Of a stretch of DNA of 17,309 bases, positions 7,217-14,528 are shown piece after piece. A program made the translations under genes and the position numbers. Source of the stretch: CAYQTK01 sp964420375. GTDB lineage: Bacteria; RBG-13-61-14; DATKZS01. The notes beneath the pieces were generated by a model, which did not search any database, was not told the DNA's origin, and was given only the letters and a program-made list of their open reading frames with translations. The stretch lies in the NCBI GenBank assembly GCA_964420375.1, contig CAYQTK010000077.1, forward strand, positions 1 through 17,309, in the 5' to 3' direction. The number at the start of each line of letters is the position of its first letter. The stretch's first letter is position 1.

Positions 7217-7648
7217 TCAGAGTTTATCCTGTTGCCATTTGATGGTTTTCCAGGAACCGTCGGGCAGTAGTTTGAGGTGTGCGGTTACTTTCATTTGGCA
7301 GAGGGTTTTTTTAGAGGGGGCAATTAACTTGCCGGTGGAGCTGATTTTATAAGAGTTTGGACTCAGGGAGCTAACTTCGGTCTGAAGAAGTCCTGCGTTT
7401 CCTGCGAACTCGCCTATGGTTTCTTCGGTTGGATCGGTGTTTCCATGGCTGATATTAACTTTGGCTTTCTCGATGCCGTTTTCAGCAAGATCCAGGGCTA
7501 TTCCCTCGAGATATCTTCCCCTTACCTGCTCCATGGCCACATCTGTGCGCATGAATGCATAGAAGAAAAGAAAGTTCAGCATCAGGCAGAGAACCAGGGT
7601 GTATATTAAGGCTACTCCGCCTTTGTTCTGATGTTTCATTTTGCTCAT
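7217..7648 (-). CDS. GspK/PilX-like minor pseudopilin
   Basis: A 143-aa protein with a short basic leader and one N-terminal hydrophobic helix (NKGG followed by VALIYTLVLCLMLNF, about 8-33). Then comes the amphipathic segment typical of pilin spines (RGRYLEGIALDLAENGIEKAKV) and a small globular end. The glutamate at position 5 of the mature protein, present in ordinary pilins, is absent, as in GspK and PilX-type tip subunits. It is much shorter than GspK (about 300 aa). Its ATG overlaps the stop of the preceding pseudopilin gene by 4 nt. It is the last gene of the operon. The tip-subunit role is inferred from family features and position. Confidence 0.7.
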   Translation of the reverse strand: MSKMKHQNKGGVALIYTLVLCLMLNFLFFYAFMRTDVAMEQVRGRYLEGIALDLAENGIEKAKVNISHGNTDPTEETIGEFAGNAGLLQTEVSSLSPNSYKISSTGKLIAPSKKTLCQMKVTAHLKLLPDGSWKTIKWQQDKL

Positions 7649-8154
7649 TTGATTCTCCTGGCGACTTGGGCTTGAAGATCAAACCGCTCTGCGGTGGCTA
7701 TCATTTCTTTGGAAAACTCGAGCTTTATACTTATGATTTCCGCATTTGTTTCAAGGGGGGAAATCTCGATCTTTTGCAGGTTATTGGCCATGGCTGTAAT
7801 GCTTTTTTGTTCACCTGAAACAAGGTCATACTCCTTGCGGACAAGTCTTCTCTTGTCTTTAAGGTAATGATAGCCGACGACGCACTCTTCTTTTTCCAAG
7901 AGCAATGTCGCCGGGCCGAGCTCCATTTCTTTCCATTCAGGAGGGATGCTTTTCGCTTCCCTGATGTCCTTGGCCATCCACTCCAGGGCGCGGTTGCCTG
8001 CCTCTGTCATGTCGGAGCGGGCAATGTCCTTTGCCACCAGCTCGTGGCTGTTTATCTCGATGTATATAAAGGGAACCGTAAGTATGCCCACAATCGCCAC
8101 AACGATCATAAGCTCGATCAAGGTGAACCCTGCTCTGCTTTTCTCAATTTCCAT
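7645..8154 (-). CDS. GspJ/PilW-like minor pseudopilin
   Basis: A 169-aa protein with a class III prepilin signal: leader MEIEKSRAG, then FTLIELMIVVAIVGILTVPF with glutamate at mature position 5. The rest resembles GspJ/PilW minor pilins: a long helix (SDMTEAGNRALEWMAKDIRE), then a beta-rich domain with the characteristic kyd/lvsGeqksitam pattern. Such proteins join the complex that primes filament assembly in the inner membrane. Its start overlaps the preceding gene by 11 nt and its end overlaps the next by 4 nt, indicating coupled translation. Confidence 0.85.
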   Translation of the reverse strand: MEIEKSRAGFTLIELMIVVAIVGILTVPFIYIEINSHELVAKDIARSDMTEAGNRALEWMAKDIREAKSIPPEWKEMELGPATLLLEKEECVVGYHYLKDKRRLVRKEYDLVSGEQKSITAMANNLQKIEISPLETNAEIISIKLEFSKEMIATAERFDLQAQVARRIK

Positions 8155-8569
8155 TGTGCACTCCTCCTGATACGTGGCGGTAGAGGATTGTATGGATTGA
8201 TCTCATCCCTATGACAGGGTCCCGCCAGTGGACCTCGACCCTGATCTCCACAAGGCCCGGCGTGTCCGGAGAAGATTCCATCTTGACCACGCCCCTGCCC
8301 GCGGTAAGGGCCTCCAGCTCCTCCACCCTGCGGTCGAAGGGCAGGGTTTGTCCAGGTGAAAGCTCGTCTCCGGGAAGGGAGCGGAGGATTTCCACTTCGT
8401 TTCGGAGCGCCCGGTGGGCAACCTGGAGTGAGACCTGCGATTCTGAAGCCTTCAAGCTCTGGTAATACAGTGGCGCAAACATGGCCATGGTGATTCCGAT
8501 TATGGCCGCTACTATCATGAGCTCGATCAGCGTGAATCCCTTATTATTCATTTTCAATGACGTTTTCAT
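8144..8569 (-). CDS. GspI/PilV-like minor pseudopilin
   Basis: A 141-aa protein starting at ATG 8569, which overlaps the ATPase stop codon (ATGA). The frame stays open further upstream, but that part is antisense-phase noise within the ATPase gene. Leader MKTSLKMNNKG is followed by FTLIELMIVAAIIGITMAMF, with the conserved F1 and E5 of the mature protein. The remainder (ALRNEVEILRSLPGDEL; then VEIRVEVHW and a C-terminal R.iht.lyr strand) fits GspI/PilV-type minor pilins. ATG 8551 is a possible later start that would leave a four-residue leader before F1. It probably joins the tip-priming complex with the two genes downstream. Confidence 0.87.
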   Translation of the reverse strand: MKTSLKMNNKGFTLIELMIVAAIIGITMAMFAPLYYQSLKASESQVSLQVAHRALRNEVEILRSLPGDELSPGQTLPFDRRVEELEALTAGRGVVKMESSPDTPGLVEIRVEVHWRDPVIGMRSIHTILYRHVSGGVHNGN

Positions 8570-10032
8570 CCCAAAACCCTCACAACTTCCTCGGGAGTGG
8601 TTATGCCTTTGGCTGCTTTTTCCCTGCCGTCCTCTTTCATGGTCCTCATGCCTTGGTAGGCTGCCTGCTCGAGCACCTCGGAGACAGGAGACCTTTCTCG
8701 AATTAATGCAGATATAGCCGGGCTGTTTACGAGAAGCTCGGCCAGAGCGGTCCTTCCGTAATAGCCGGTATGGAGGCAGTACGGACATCCCTTGCCGTAA
8801 TAGGACTCCTCGATGTTGTCATCAATTCCCCGGAACAGGCTTTTCCCGTGTGCTGACTCGGCAATGGTTTTGCATTCCGGACAGATATTCCTGACCAGCC
8901 GCTGGGCCATCACCGCGGTCAGTCCTTCTGCCACCAGTGAAGGGTCTCCTTCCAGGTCGATCATTCTGCGGGGCACTTCAGCCGCAGACCCGCAATGCAC
9001 GGTGCTCAGGATAAGGTGTCCGGTAAGCGCCGCGCGCAATGCTATGCTCGCGGTTGTTTTGTCCCTTATCTCTCCCACCACTATGACCTCTGCGTCCTGG
9101 CGGAGCAGGTTTGCGAGCAGCTTATCAAAAGTGAGTCCTTTATGGGGGGCCACCTCCACCTGGCTCAAACAGGAGAGAGGATACTCGATGGGGTCTTCCA
9201 GGGACACTGCGCGTTGTCCTTTTCTTTGTCCTTCCATCATGTGCCGCAAAGAAGAGTAGATGGTGGTTGTCTTGCCGCTGCTTCCCGGTCCGGAGAGCAG
9301 CACCATTCCGCGGGGTTTTTCGAGTATCTTCGAGTACTCGGCAAGCACTTGTTCGGAGAAGCCCAGCTCTGATATGCCCAGGTTCCCTCGCAAAGCGTCG
9401 AACATGCGCAGTACCAGGGACTCTTCTCCGTGCGCGGGTATTACCGACAGCCTGAGCTCCATGGGAGTGCCGTTGTTATCTCCGGCATGTGTCAGCCTTC
9501 CCTCCTGGGGAACGTCCCTGCGGTATGAGGCCAGTCCTGCGGCGTTCTTTATGTGGGAGATGAGCCTGCTGCGGAGAGAGTCGGGCACCCGGGCCACGTC
9601 GAGGAGCATGCCGTCGACCCGGAAGCGGACTTGATATTGGCCCCTGATGTGCTCGAGGTGAATGTCGGTGGCCCGGAGTCGCCGGGCCTGGTCAAGCAGG
9701 AAAGCCAGGACCACGCTGGGCCTTATGCCGGCGCGTTCCGCCAGCTCGGACATGACTTTGTCAATCTCTATCGGAGAAAGCGCCTTTTCCTGCCGGGCCA
9801 GCGAGGGATTTACTATCTCCTTGATTTGTGCGGACAGCTCCTGTCCTCTTTCCGGCCCGAGTCCGCCAATTGCGAGGGACTTTTCCCCGCACCTTTCGAT
9901 GATAAGCTTTCCTTTTCTGCCGTTCTGTTTCCAGCTTGCCCCCTCTATCTCCTCGTAGGGGATGGTCCTGGCAAGGCCGGGAAAAGATATGCGGCCTACT
10001 CGAAGTCCCTTTTCTTTAATTTCGATTACCAT
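8566..10032 (-). CDS. GspE/PilB-like filament assembly ATPase
   Basis: A 488-aa cytoplasmic ATPase of the secretion superfamily that powers pilin addition. Visible motifs: Walker A G248-PGSSGKT255, Asp box around LEDPIEY (279-283), Walker B EVIVVGEIRD (315-324), His box TGHLILSTVH (337-346), and two CxxC pairs (C384/C387 and C416/C419) forming the zinc site of GspE and PilB. The central N2-like region (about 88-215, ATDIHLE, RFRVDG) is normal. The first 85 residues do not look like the usual N1 domain: they start with a beta-rich VIEIKEKGLRVGRISF segment that may be a small PH-like fold (inference). Start set at ATG 10032, overlapping the GspF stop by 7 nt; no Shine-Dalgarno is visible there. 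The single ATPase in this cluster. Confidence 0.93.
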   Translation of the reverse strand: MVIEIKEKGLRVGRISFPGLARTIPYEEIEGASWKQNGRKGKLIIERCGEKSLAIGGLGPERGQELSAQIKEIVNPSLARQEKALSPIEIDKVMSELAERAGIRPSVVLAFLLDQARRLRATDIHLEHIRGQYQVRFRVDGMLLDVARVPDSLRSRLISHIKNAAGLASYRRDVPQEGRLTHAGDNNGTPMELRLSVIPAHGEESLVLRMFDALRGNLGISELGFSEQVLAEYSKILEKPRGMVLLSGPGSSGKTTTIYSSLRHMMEGQRKGQRAVSLEDPIEYPLSCLSQVEVAPHKGLTFDKLLANLLRQDAEVIVVGEIRDKTTASIALRAALTGHLILSTVHCGSAAEVPRRMIDLEGDPSLVAEGLTAVMAQRLVRNICPECKTIAESAHGKSLFRGIDDNIEESYYGKGCPYCLHTGYYGRTALAELLVNSPAISALIRERSPVSEVLEQAAYQGMRTMKEDGREKAAKGITTPEEVVRVLG

Positions 10033-11087
10033 ATCGTCATCGTGTTTATGGTGTTGGAGCAAAGGTCTATATAAGTGCTGAACAACGCCACTAAAATGAA
10101 TGCCACCCATATGCCTACCAGCGAAATGAGAGAAACCTCCAGTATCCGGAAATAAAGCCGGGATTTGTACTCGGTCTGGTTCTTATAGGTCTCCGCCATG
10201 ACGGACAACGATTTCGGCAAGGCTCCGGCATCTTGGCCCATGCTGATCGCGGCCAGGTACAAGGACGGGAAGACGTTCATGGAACCGAGCACCTTTTCCA
10301 GGGCCTCTCCTTCGCGGAGTCGTGCCGTTGCCTTTTTAAGGCGTTCGCGCAGGCTTTTGTTCATGGTCACTTCCGCTGCCGTATCCATTGCTTCGGGCAA
10401 GGGAATGCCGCCGTGAAGAAGCATGGACAGGCTCTCGGAGAATGACGCAATAAACCTGGCTTTTATTATGTTTCCGAGCCAGGGCAGGCGGAGACCCATG
10501 GCGTGGACGTATTTTTTGACATTTTCCGTGCGCAGGATGAGAACAAGGACCGCCAATGCGAGCAGCACCCAGAAGCCGTACTGTCCGAGCCAAGTAAAGA
10601 TGTTATAGGCCAGGTACCCGGATGGGGGTATCTCGCTTGCGGAGGCCCGGTTAATATCAATTATCAGGGGATAAAACGCGCCGATGGCAATTACATATGC
10701 TCCGCAGATGATTAGAAATATGAGAAGCGGATACATGATTGCCTTTTGCATCCGGTCCTTGAACCTTTTCTGGAACAGGGAGGTCTCGATGGCCATATCA
10801 AGGCCCTGTCTGAGGTTGCCCCCTATCTCACCCATGCGCACCAGGGCCACGTAATCGGAGGGAAAGTACTTCTTCTCCAGGGCAAGACAATCGGCCAGGC
10901 TCTGCCCCTCTTCCAGGTCGGCTGCCAGGCGATGGAGGGACTTTCGAAAGCCGAAGCTCCTGACCTGTCCTGCCAGCTTGCGCATCCCTTTTGACAATGG
11001 CATGCCGGTCTCCAGCGCCAGTGCCATATGCTCGTGGAAGAGCTCGAGCTCCGGGGTCTGTTCCCGTTTTTTTGAGTTCTTGTTCAA
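10026..11087 (-). CDS. GspF/PilC-like inner-membrane platform protein, third copy
   Basis: A 353-aa protein if started at TTG 11087. That codon overlaps the stop of the previous gene (TTGA) and has AGGGGG (11097-11102) 9 nt upstream; no suitable ATG exists between the previous stop and the conserved domain. Two T2SSF cytoplasmic domains are visible: the first about 15-112 (LVRMGEIGGNL at 82-92), the second about 208-310 (AAISMGQDAGALPKSL), where the usual GE is GQ. Membrane segments lie at about 118-140, 170-186 and 315-338, the normal GspF topology. Of the three copies it is closest to a standard PilC/GspF, and it sits directly before the ATPase, its expected partner. Confidence 0.92.
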   Translation of the reverse strand: MNKNSKKREQTPELELFHEHMALALETGMPLSKGMRKLAGQVRSFGFRKSLHRLAADLEEGQSLADCLALEKKYFPSDYVALVRMGEIGGNLRQGLDMAIETSLFQKRFKDRMQKAIMYPLLIFLIICGAYVIAIGAFYPLIIDINRASASEIPPSGYLAYNIFTWLGQYGFWVLLALAVLVLILRTENVKKYVHAMGLRLPWLGNIIKARFIASFSESLSMLLHGGIPLPEAMDTAAEVTMNKSLRERLKKATARLREGEALEKVLGSMNVFPSLYLAAISMGQDAGALPKSLSVMAETYKNQTEYKSRLYFRILEVSLISLVGIWVAFILVALFSTYIDLCSNTINTMTIW

Positions 11088-12121
11088 AGTGCCATACCCC
11101 CTACCAAGCCGAATATCGGCAAGTACATGGACACAATCGTGATTAGCACGAGTATAATAACTATCAGGATTGCAATTGTCCCGAAGACCGGGTACCACTT
11201 TTCGATCAAGGAGACTTGCAGCCGGCGGCAGCTTTCTCCATAACTTACCAGTGTTCCGGCGATATCTCCCTTTGCTTCGCCGGAGAGCAGGGCCAACTGG
11301 AGTGGCTCCATGAAAAGGCCGCTTTTCTCGCAAGCTGCGCGGGGATCAAGGCCTTCATGAATATAGTGCTTGACCTTATCCGCCTTTTTGGAAAGCATGC
11401 GCATCTTGCCGGCACTGACCATGGCCTTGAGGGCGTCCTCGAACCGGAGCCCCTCCTGCATGAGCCGGCCGGTGCCGTAAAGCACTGGCCACCAGCCCGA
11501 GTACAATGCAAGCCTCTTGATACCGGGTATTTGCATGCCCAGCCAGTGGATATGCCCTCGCTTTGAGGCAATTATGATTAAAGGAATGGCCACGACGATG
11601 AAAATCAATACCCACAGCCAACCTCCGTAAACTAACCAATCAGACAGGCCAATTACGTATCGGCTGAAAGCAGGAAGGGAGCCGACCTGCATATCAGAGT
11701 ACATCTTTTCGAAAGTAGGCACGGTAAAGACCAGATTAACAAACAGTATGCCCAGCACACAGATAACATAGATATAGTAATCCCACGGATGGATGGCGGG
11801 TTTGGCCGGCCCTCCATCCTGGATATCCGAGGCTACGCTAACAGCTCCATGAAGGGCGTCTTTCTCTTCCCCGGTTTTTATAAGTGACTTTACAAGCGGC
11901 GGAATTTTGAGCTTGCTCTTTTTAAGGGCATCGCTTAAGCTCTCCCCCTCCTTAAGGCCCGAAGCCACTTTCCGGAAAGCGTATTTCCTGGTTCTAAAGG
12001 CGCCCGACAGGTGCTCGAATATCTCCGGGAGCGGATAATCCTGCCGCAGCATGCCCGCCAGGGGCTTTATCATCTTCTTCTTGAACTTTCGGCCTATAAT
12101 GATGCTATGCAAGACACTCAT
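11084..12121 (-). CDS. GspF/PilC-like inner-membrane platform protein, second copy
   Basis: A 345-aa protein with the T2SSF layout but strongly diverged. A short first cytoplasmic domain (about 15-100, with LIKTGEEKDAL), membrane segments at about 115-137, 168-186 and 310-336, and a second domain at about 205-305 holding LALLSGEAKGDIAGTL (277-292). The first domain lacks much of the family pattern (FtrqLatLl.aGvpl), which is reduced to LAGMLRQDYPLPEIFE. AAAGGA (12131-12136) lies 9 nt before ATG 12121. Separated by 27 nt from the first copy, while its stop overlaps the third copy. Assignment rests on topology, the two GE-type motifs and position. Confidence 0.83.
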   Translation of the reverse strand: MSVLHSIIIGRKFKKKMIKPLAGMLRQDYPLPEIFEHLSGAFRTRKYAFRKVASGLKEGESLSDALKKSKLKIPPLVKSLIKTGEEKDALHGAVSVASDIQDGGPAKPAIHPWDYYIYVICVLGILFVNLVFTVPTFEKMYSDMQVGSLPAFSRYVIGLSDWLVYGGWLWVLIFIVVAIPLIIIASKRGHIHWLGMQIPGIKRLALYSGWWPVLYGTGRLMQEGLRFEDALKAMVSAGKMRMLSKKADKVKHYIHEGLDPRAACEKSGLFMEPLQLALLSGEAKGDIAGTLVSYGESCRRLQVSLIEKWYPVFGTIAILIVIILVLITIVSMYLPIFGLVGGMAL

Positions 12122-12148
12122 GGACAGTCATCCTTTGGTTATTATGCC

Positions 12149-13186
12149 TCAACCAACAAATCTCCCCACAAGAGAAAATATGGGCAAAAAAAGCGAGAAA
12201 ATAATAAAACCGAGCGCCACGCCCAATCCTGCTGCTGCCAGATCCGCGAGGGTGGAACTGAATTTCTGAGACTTGCCCCCAAATAATCGCGACGACTCCA
12301 AAAGCGCGGAAGCCATATCCCCCTTACTTTCGCCAAGACTTATAAAAGCGAGCAGCACAGGCGGAAAACGTCTTATTGCCTGGAATGATTCCGACCAGCT
12401 CTTCCCTTCAGCAAGACTTTCCGCGACAGTGCTTACCCGCGAGCGAAGATAGGAATGGAGAGCAAAGGGAGCAGAACTTAACAGCGCCCTTTTTTCGGGA
12501 ACCCCCGCCTGCAGGGCATTTCCCGTGGCATAGAGGAGTCGGCCGGCTTCCTCCCCTGTCCAGGCACTGCCCAGCCAGGGAATGTAGGAAAGAGCCAGGC
12601 TGAAATTTTCCCGCCTCTTTATTCTCCAAAACAATAAGCCGCCAACAATGACGATAATGACAGCAAGTAAAATCAGGACGTTAGGAAGATGATTGAAAAA
12701 ATCATTAATGTCGATAACCCAGGCGGTCAACGAGGGCAGTTCGCCCAAGTTCATGTCCTGAAACATTCTTTCAAATGCATCGATTATATGGCTGAAAATA
12801 AATGCGAATAATACCAGCATACCAATCCCGCCTGTGATTATGGCATACCATAAGTTTACATTGCCCTGCCGCTTTTCTTCTTCAGTTACGAAAACCTCGG
12901 CCAGTCTCTCCAAAATTTCTTCCAGGTTCCCGTTCTTCTCTCCTGTCTCCACCATGTCGCTCTCATAGGCGGTGAATGTCTGCTGGTGCTCCTGCATAAA
13001 GGAAGACAGGCTCTTGCCTTCGGAAAGGTGCGTCGCCATATTGCCGAAGACCTTGGAGAGCCGGGGATCGAGTTCTTCTTCTGCAAACAGCTTTACTGCC
13101 CGGTCAAGGGACATGCCCGAGTAGAGCAAGGCAAGAAGCTGCCGGTAGAAGAACTCCTTTTCCTGGTTTGTCCATCTGCTCTTCAT
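12149..13186 (-). CDS. GspF/PilC-like inner-membrane platform protein, first copy
   Basis: A 345-aa protein. First domain about 10-105 (FFYRQLLALLYSGMSLDRAV, then VETGEKNGNLEEIL), membrane segments about 112-134, 168-187 and 316-342, second domain about 208-305 with AFISLGESKGDMASALLE. This is the canonical duplicated-domain GspF arrangement, in which the protein forms the inner-membrane platform below the filament and contacts the ATPase. GGGAG lies about 9 nt upstream of ATG 13186. The gene follows the pilin gene by 20 nt. It differs from the next two copies through most of its length, so the triplication is old. Confidence 0.88.
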   Translation of the reverse strand: MKSRWTNQEKEFFYRQLLALLYSGMSLDRAVKLFAEEELDPRLSKVFGNMATHLSEGKSLSSFMQEHQQTFTAYESDMVETGEKNGNLEEILERLAEVFVTEEEKRQGNVNLWYAIITGGIGMLVLFAFIFSHIIDAFERMFQDMNLGELPSLTAWVIDINDFFNHLPNVLILLAVIIVIVGGLLFWRIKRRENFSLALSYIPWLGSAWTGEEAGRLLYATGNALQAGVPEKRALLSSAPFALHSYLRSRVSTVAESLAEGKSWSESFQAIRRFPPVLLAFISLGESKGDMASALLESSRLFGGKSQKFSSTLADLAAAGLGVALGFIIFSLFLPIFSLVGRFVG

Positions 13187-13206
13187 GTTTTCAAGCTCCC
13201 GGAGAT

Positions 13207-13644
13207 TTATCGGACATCATCTTGTAAATTTTCAAGGGACAGGTCTTCCGAGGATATTGACCATTCGTCCATGGCGCTATCATTGTCTATGTTGGCGCGT
13301 GCATATACGATAAAGCCCTGTTCGTCGGCCACAACCTCGTATTGGTAGAGAAGCTTGCCGTGGGCTGCGAATCCTATTTCCCCCCATCCCGGCACGTCCT
13401 TGTCCCACTCGGAGTTCGGCTCCGGCGGGTTTTTTTTGCATGCCACAAAGGTCCCGTGATGGAGCTTATGGCGCATCTGTGCCGCGGCAATGGACCCGAG
13501 CATTATCTTGGCCTCGGATTGCTTGCTCTTGGCCATCATTTTCATAAAATTGGGAATAGCCAGGGCGGCAAGGAGGGCTATCGTGGTTACCACGATGGTA
13601 AGCTCGATCAGAGTGAACCCTTTTCGGCTTGTTATGACTCTCAT
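13207..13644 (-). CDS. Type IV pilin-like protein (probable major pilin or pseudopilin)
   Basis: A 145-aa protein with leader MRVITSRKG and the classic pilin helix FTLIELTIVVTTIALLAALAIPNF, E5 present. After the N-terminal helix comes a short globular domain ending in GWGEIGFAAHGKLLYQYEV, a pattern resembling the IGF..G...Y.Y part of PilA-like pilins. A prepilin peptidase should cut after G9; none is encoded here. Start chosen at ATG 13644 because AAGGAG (13654-13659) sits 9 nt upstream; the in-frame ATG at 13653 touches that site. It is the only pilin placed before the platform genes, so it is probably the main filament subunit, while the three after the ATPase are minor. Confidence 0.88.
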   Translation of the reverse strand: MRVITSRKGFTLIELTIVVTTIALLAALAIPNFMKMMAKSKQSEAKIMLGSIAAAQMRHKLHHGTFVACKKNPPEPNSEWDKDVPGWGEIGFAAHGKLLYQYEVVADEQGFIVYARANIDNDSAMDEWSISSEDLSLENLQDDVR

Positions 13645-13653
13645 CTCGATCAT

Positions 13654-13659
13654 CTCCTT
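13654..13659 (-). promoter_or_regulatory. Ribosome binding site deciding the pilin start
   Basis: AAGGAG on the minus strand, 9 nt before ATG 13644 and 0 nt before ATG 13653. It favours the shorter pilin leader. Confidence 0.7.
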
Positions 13660-13680
13660 TTTCTTAACATGCTTCCCGGG

Positions 13681-14526
13681 TCATTTTTCCCGGGGCTGAT
13701 TAAACAAAGCTCCCTGCCGGAACGCCCTGCGAAGCTCGATGTATTTGTATGTCCGAAATATTCCCCAGCCGCCCAGCAGGACAATCAGCAATATCACGGC
13801 CGGTGTCCCTGCATAGGACTTTTCCGGCTCTCTCGACTTGCGAATCCTTACTCTTTTTTGTCTTGCTTTTTTGAGATGACCTACGCTTAACTCCTTCACC
13901 TTGTTCTCGGAGGGCTTAATATTGAGGAAAGGAGCGGCAAGGTTATAGGGATATAAAGCAGGCTTACCGCTGTCCAGTATCTCCCGCCAGCGGGAGATGT
14001 CGTTGTTAGAGCCTATATCTTCCCGGGTGAAGGAAGGTTCATTATATCTCCCCCGTTCTTTCTGTGGGGACCCAGGGATATACTTAACCCTTCTGCCTTC
14101 GAATATCAACACGTCTCCTCGGGAAGTGCGCCCTTTTATCTTGCCGCCCCGGAATTCAAGACGTATCACAGGACCTTCAATAAAGCCTTCGCCATAGGGA
14201 AAGTTAACGAACTCGCCGTCCTTGAATACAGAGATGCCGCCCTCGGAGGCGATCCACAGCTTGCCGGCGTCGTCCGTTTCCAGGTCGTAGACCATGCCTG
14301 AAACCAGACCGTTGTACACGGTATAGTTGATGTACTTGTCCGGACCGACCACCTGGCTTATGCCCTTGTCCGTAGCAATGAAAACGCCCCCCCACGAGGT
14401 CTTGATAACATCGTGGACCTCAGAACCGCATGGCCGCTTTTCGGGCTGCGGCGCGGAAAGAACAGGCACGGAAAACAAAACAATCCATGCCGCAAGGCAA
14501 AAACAAAAAGGCCTGCCCGAGGTCAT
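13681..14526 (-). CDS. Secreted, membrane-anchored protein with regulator-propeller-like repeats
   Basis: A 281-aa protein from ATG 14526, 2 nt after the preceding stop. It has a signal peptide (about 1-25, CLAAWIVLFSVPVLSA before PQPE). At least two repeats of the kind seen in two-component-regulator propellers follow, with GVFIATDKGISQV and GKLWIASEGGISVFKDGEFVNF (about 45-110). Then come a polar, probably extended region and a membrane helix near 238-255 (TPAVILLIVLLGGWGIF) followed by a short basic tail. The repeats are too few for a full propeller, so it may oligomerise or be a shortened relative. Likely extracytoplasmic with a C-terminal anchor. Position between the alignment-like protein and the pilin suggests a role in filament assembly or in sensing. 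Function not known. Confidence 0.7.
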   Translation of the reverse strand: MTSGRPFCFCLAAWIVLFSVPVLSAPQPEKRPCGSEVHDVIKTSWGGVFIATDKGISQVVGPDKYINYTVYNGLVSGMVYDLETDDAGKLWIASEGGISVFKDGEFVNFPYGEGFIEGPVIRLEFRGGKIKGRTSRGDVLIFEGRRVKYIPGSPQKERGRYNEPSFTREDIGSNNDISRWREILDSGKPALYPYNLAAPFLNIKPSENKVKELSVGHLKKARQKRVRIRKSREPEKSYAGTPAVILLIVLLGGWGIFRTYKYIELRRAFRQGALFNQPREK

Positions 14527-14528
14527 GT

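Noticed and set aside
7197..7218. Terminator between the permease and filament operon (GATATC ... GATATC)
   Set aside because: A 6-bp stem with a 10-nt loop overlapping a stop codon, and no T-run on the 3' side of either strand.
11088..11333. An 82-codon upstream extension of the third GspF-like gene
   Set aside because: It overlaps the second copy's conserved C-terminal domain out of frame and shows no family similarity. TTG 11087 with AGGGGG 9 nt upstream fits the domain start and the TTGA overlap.
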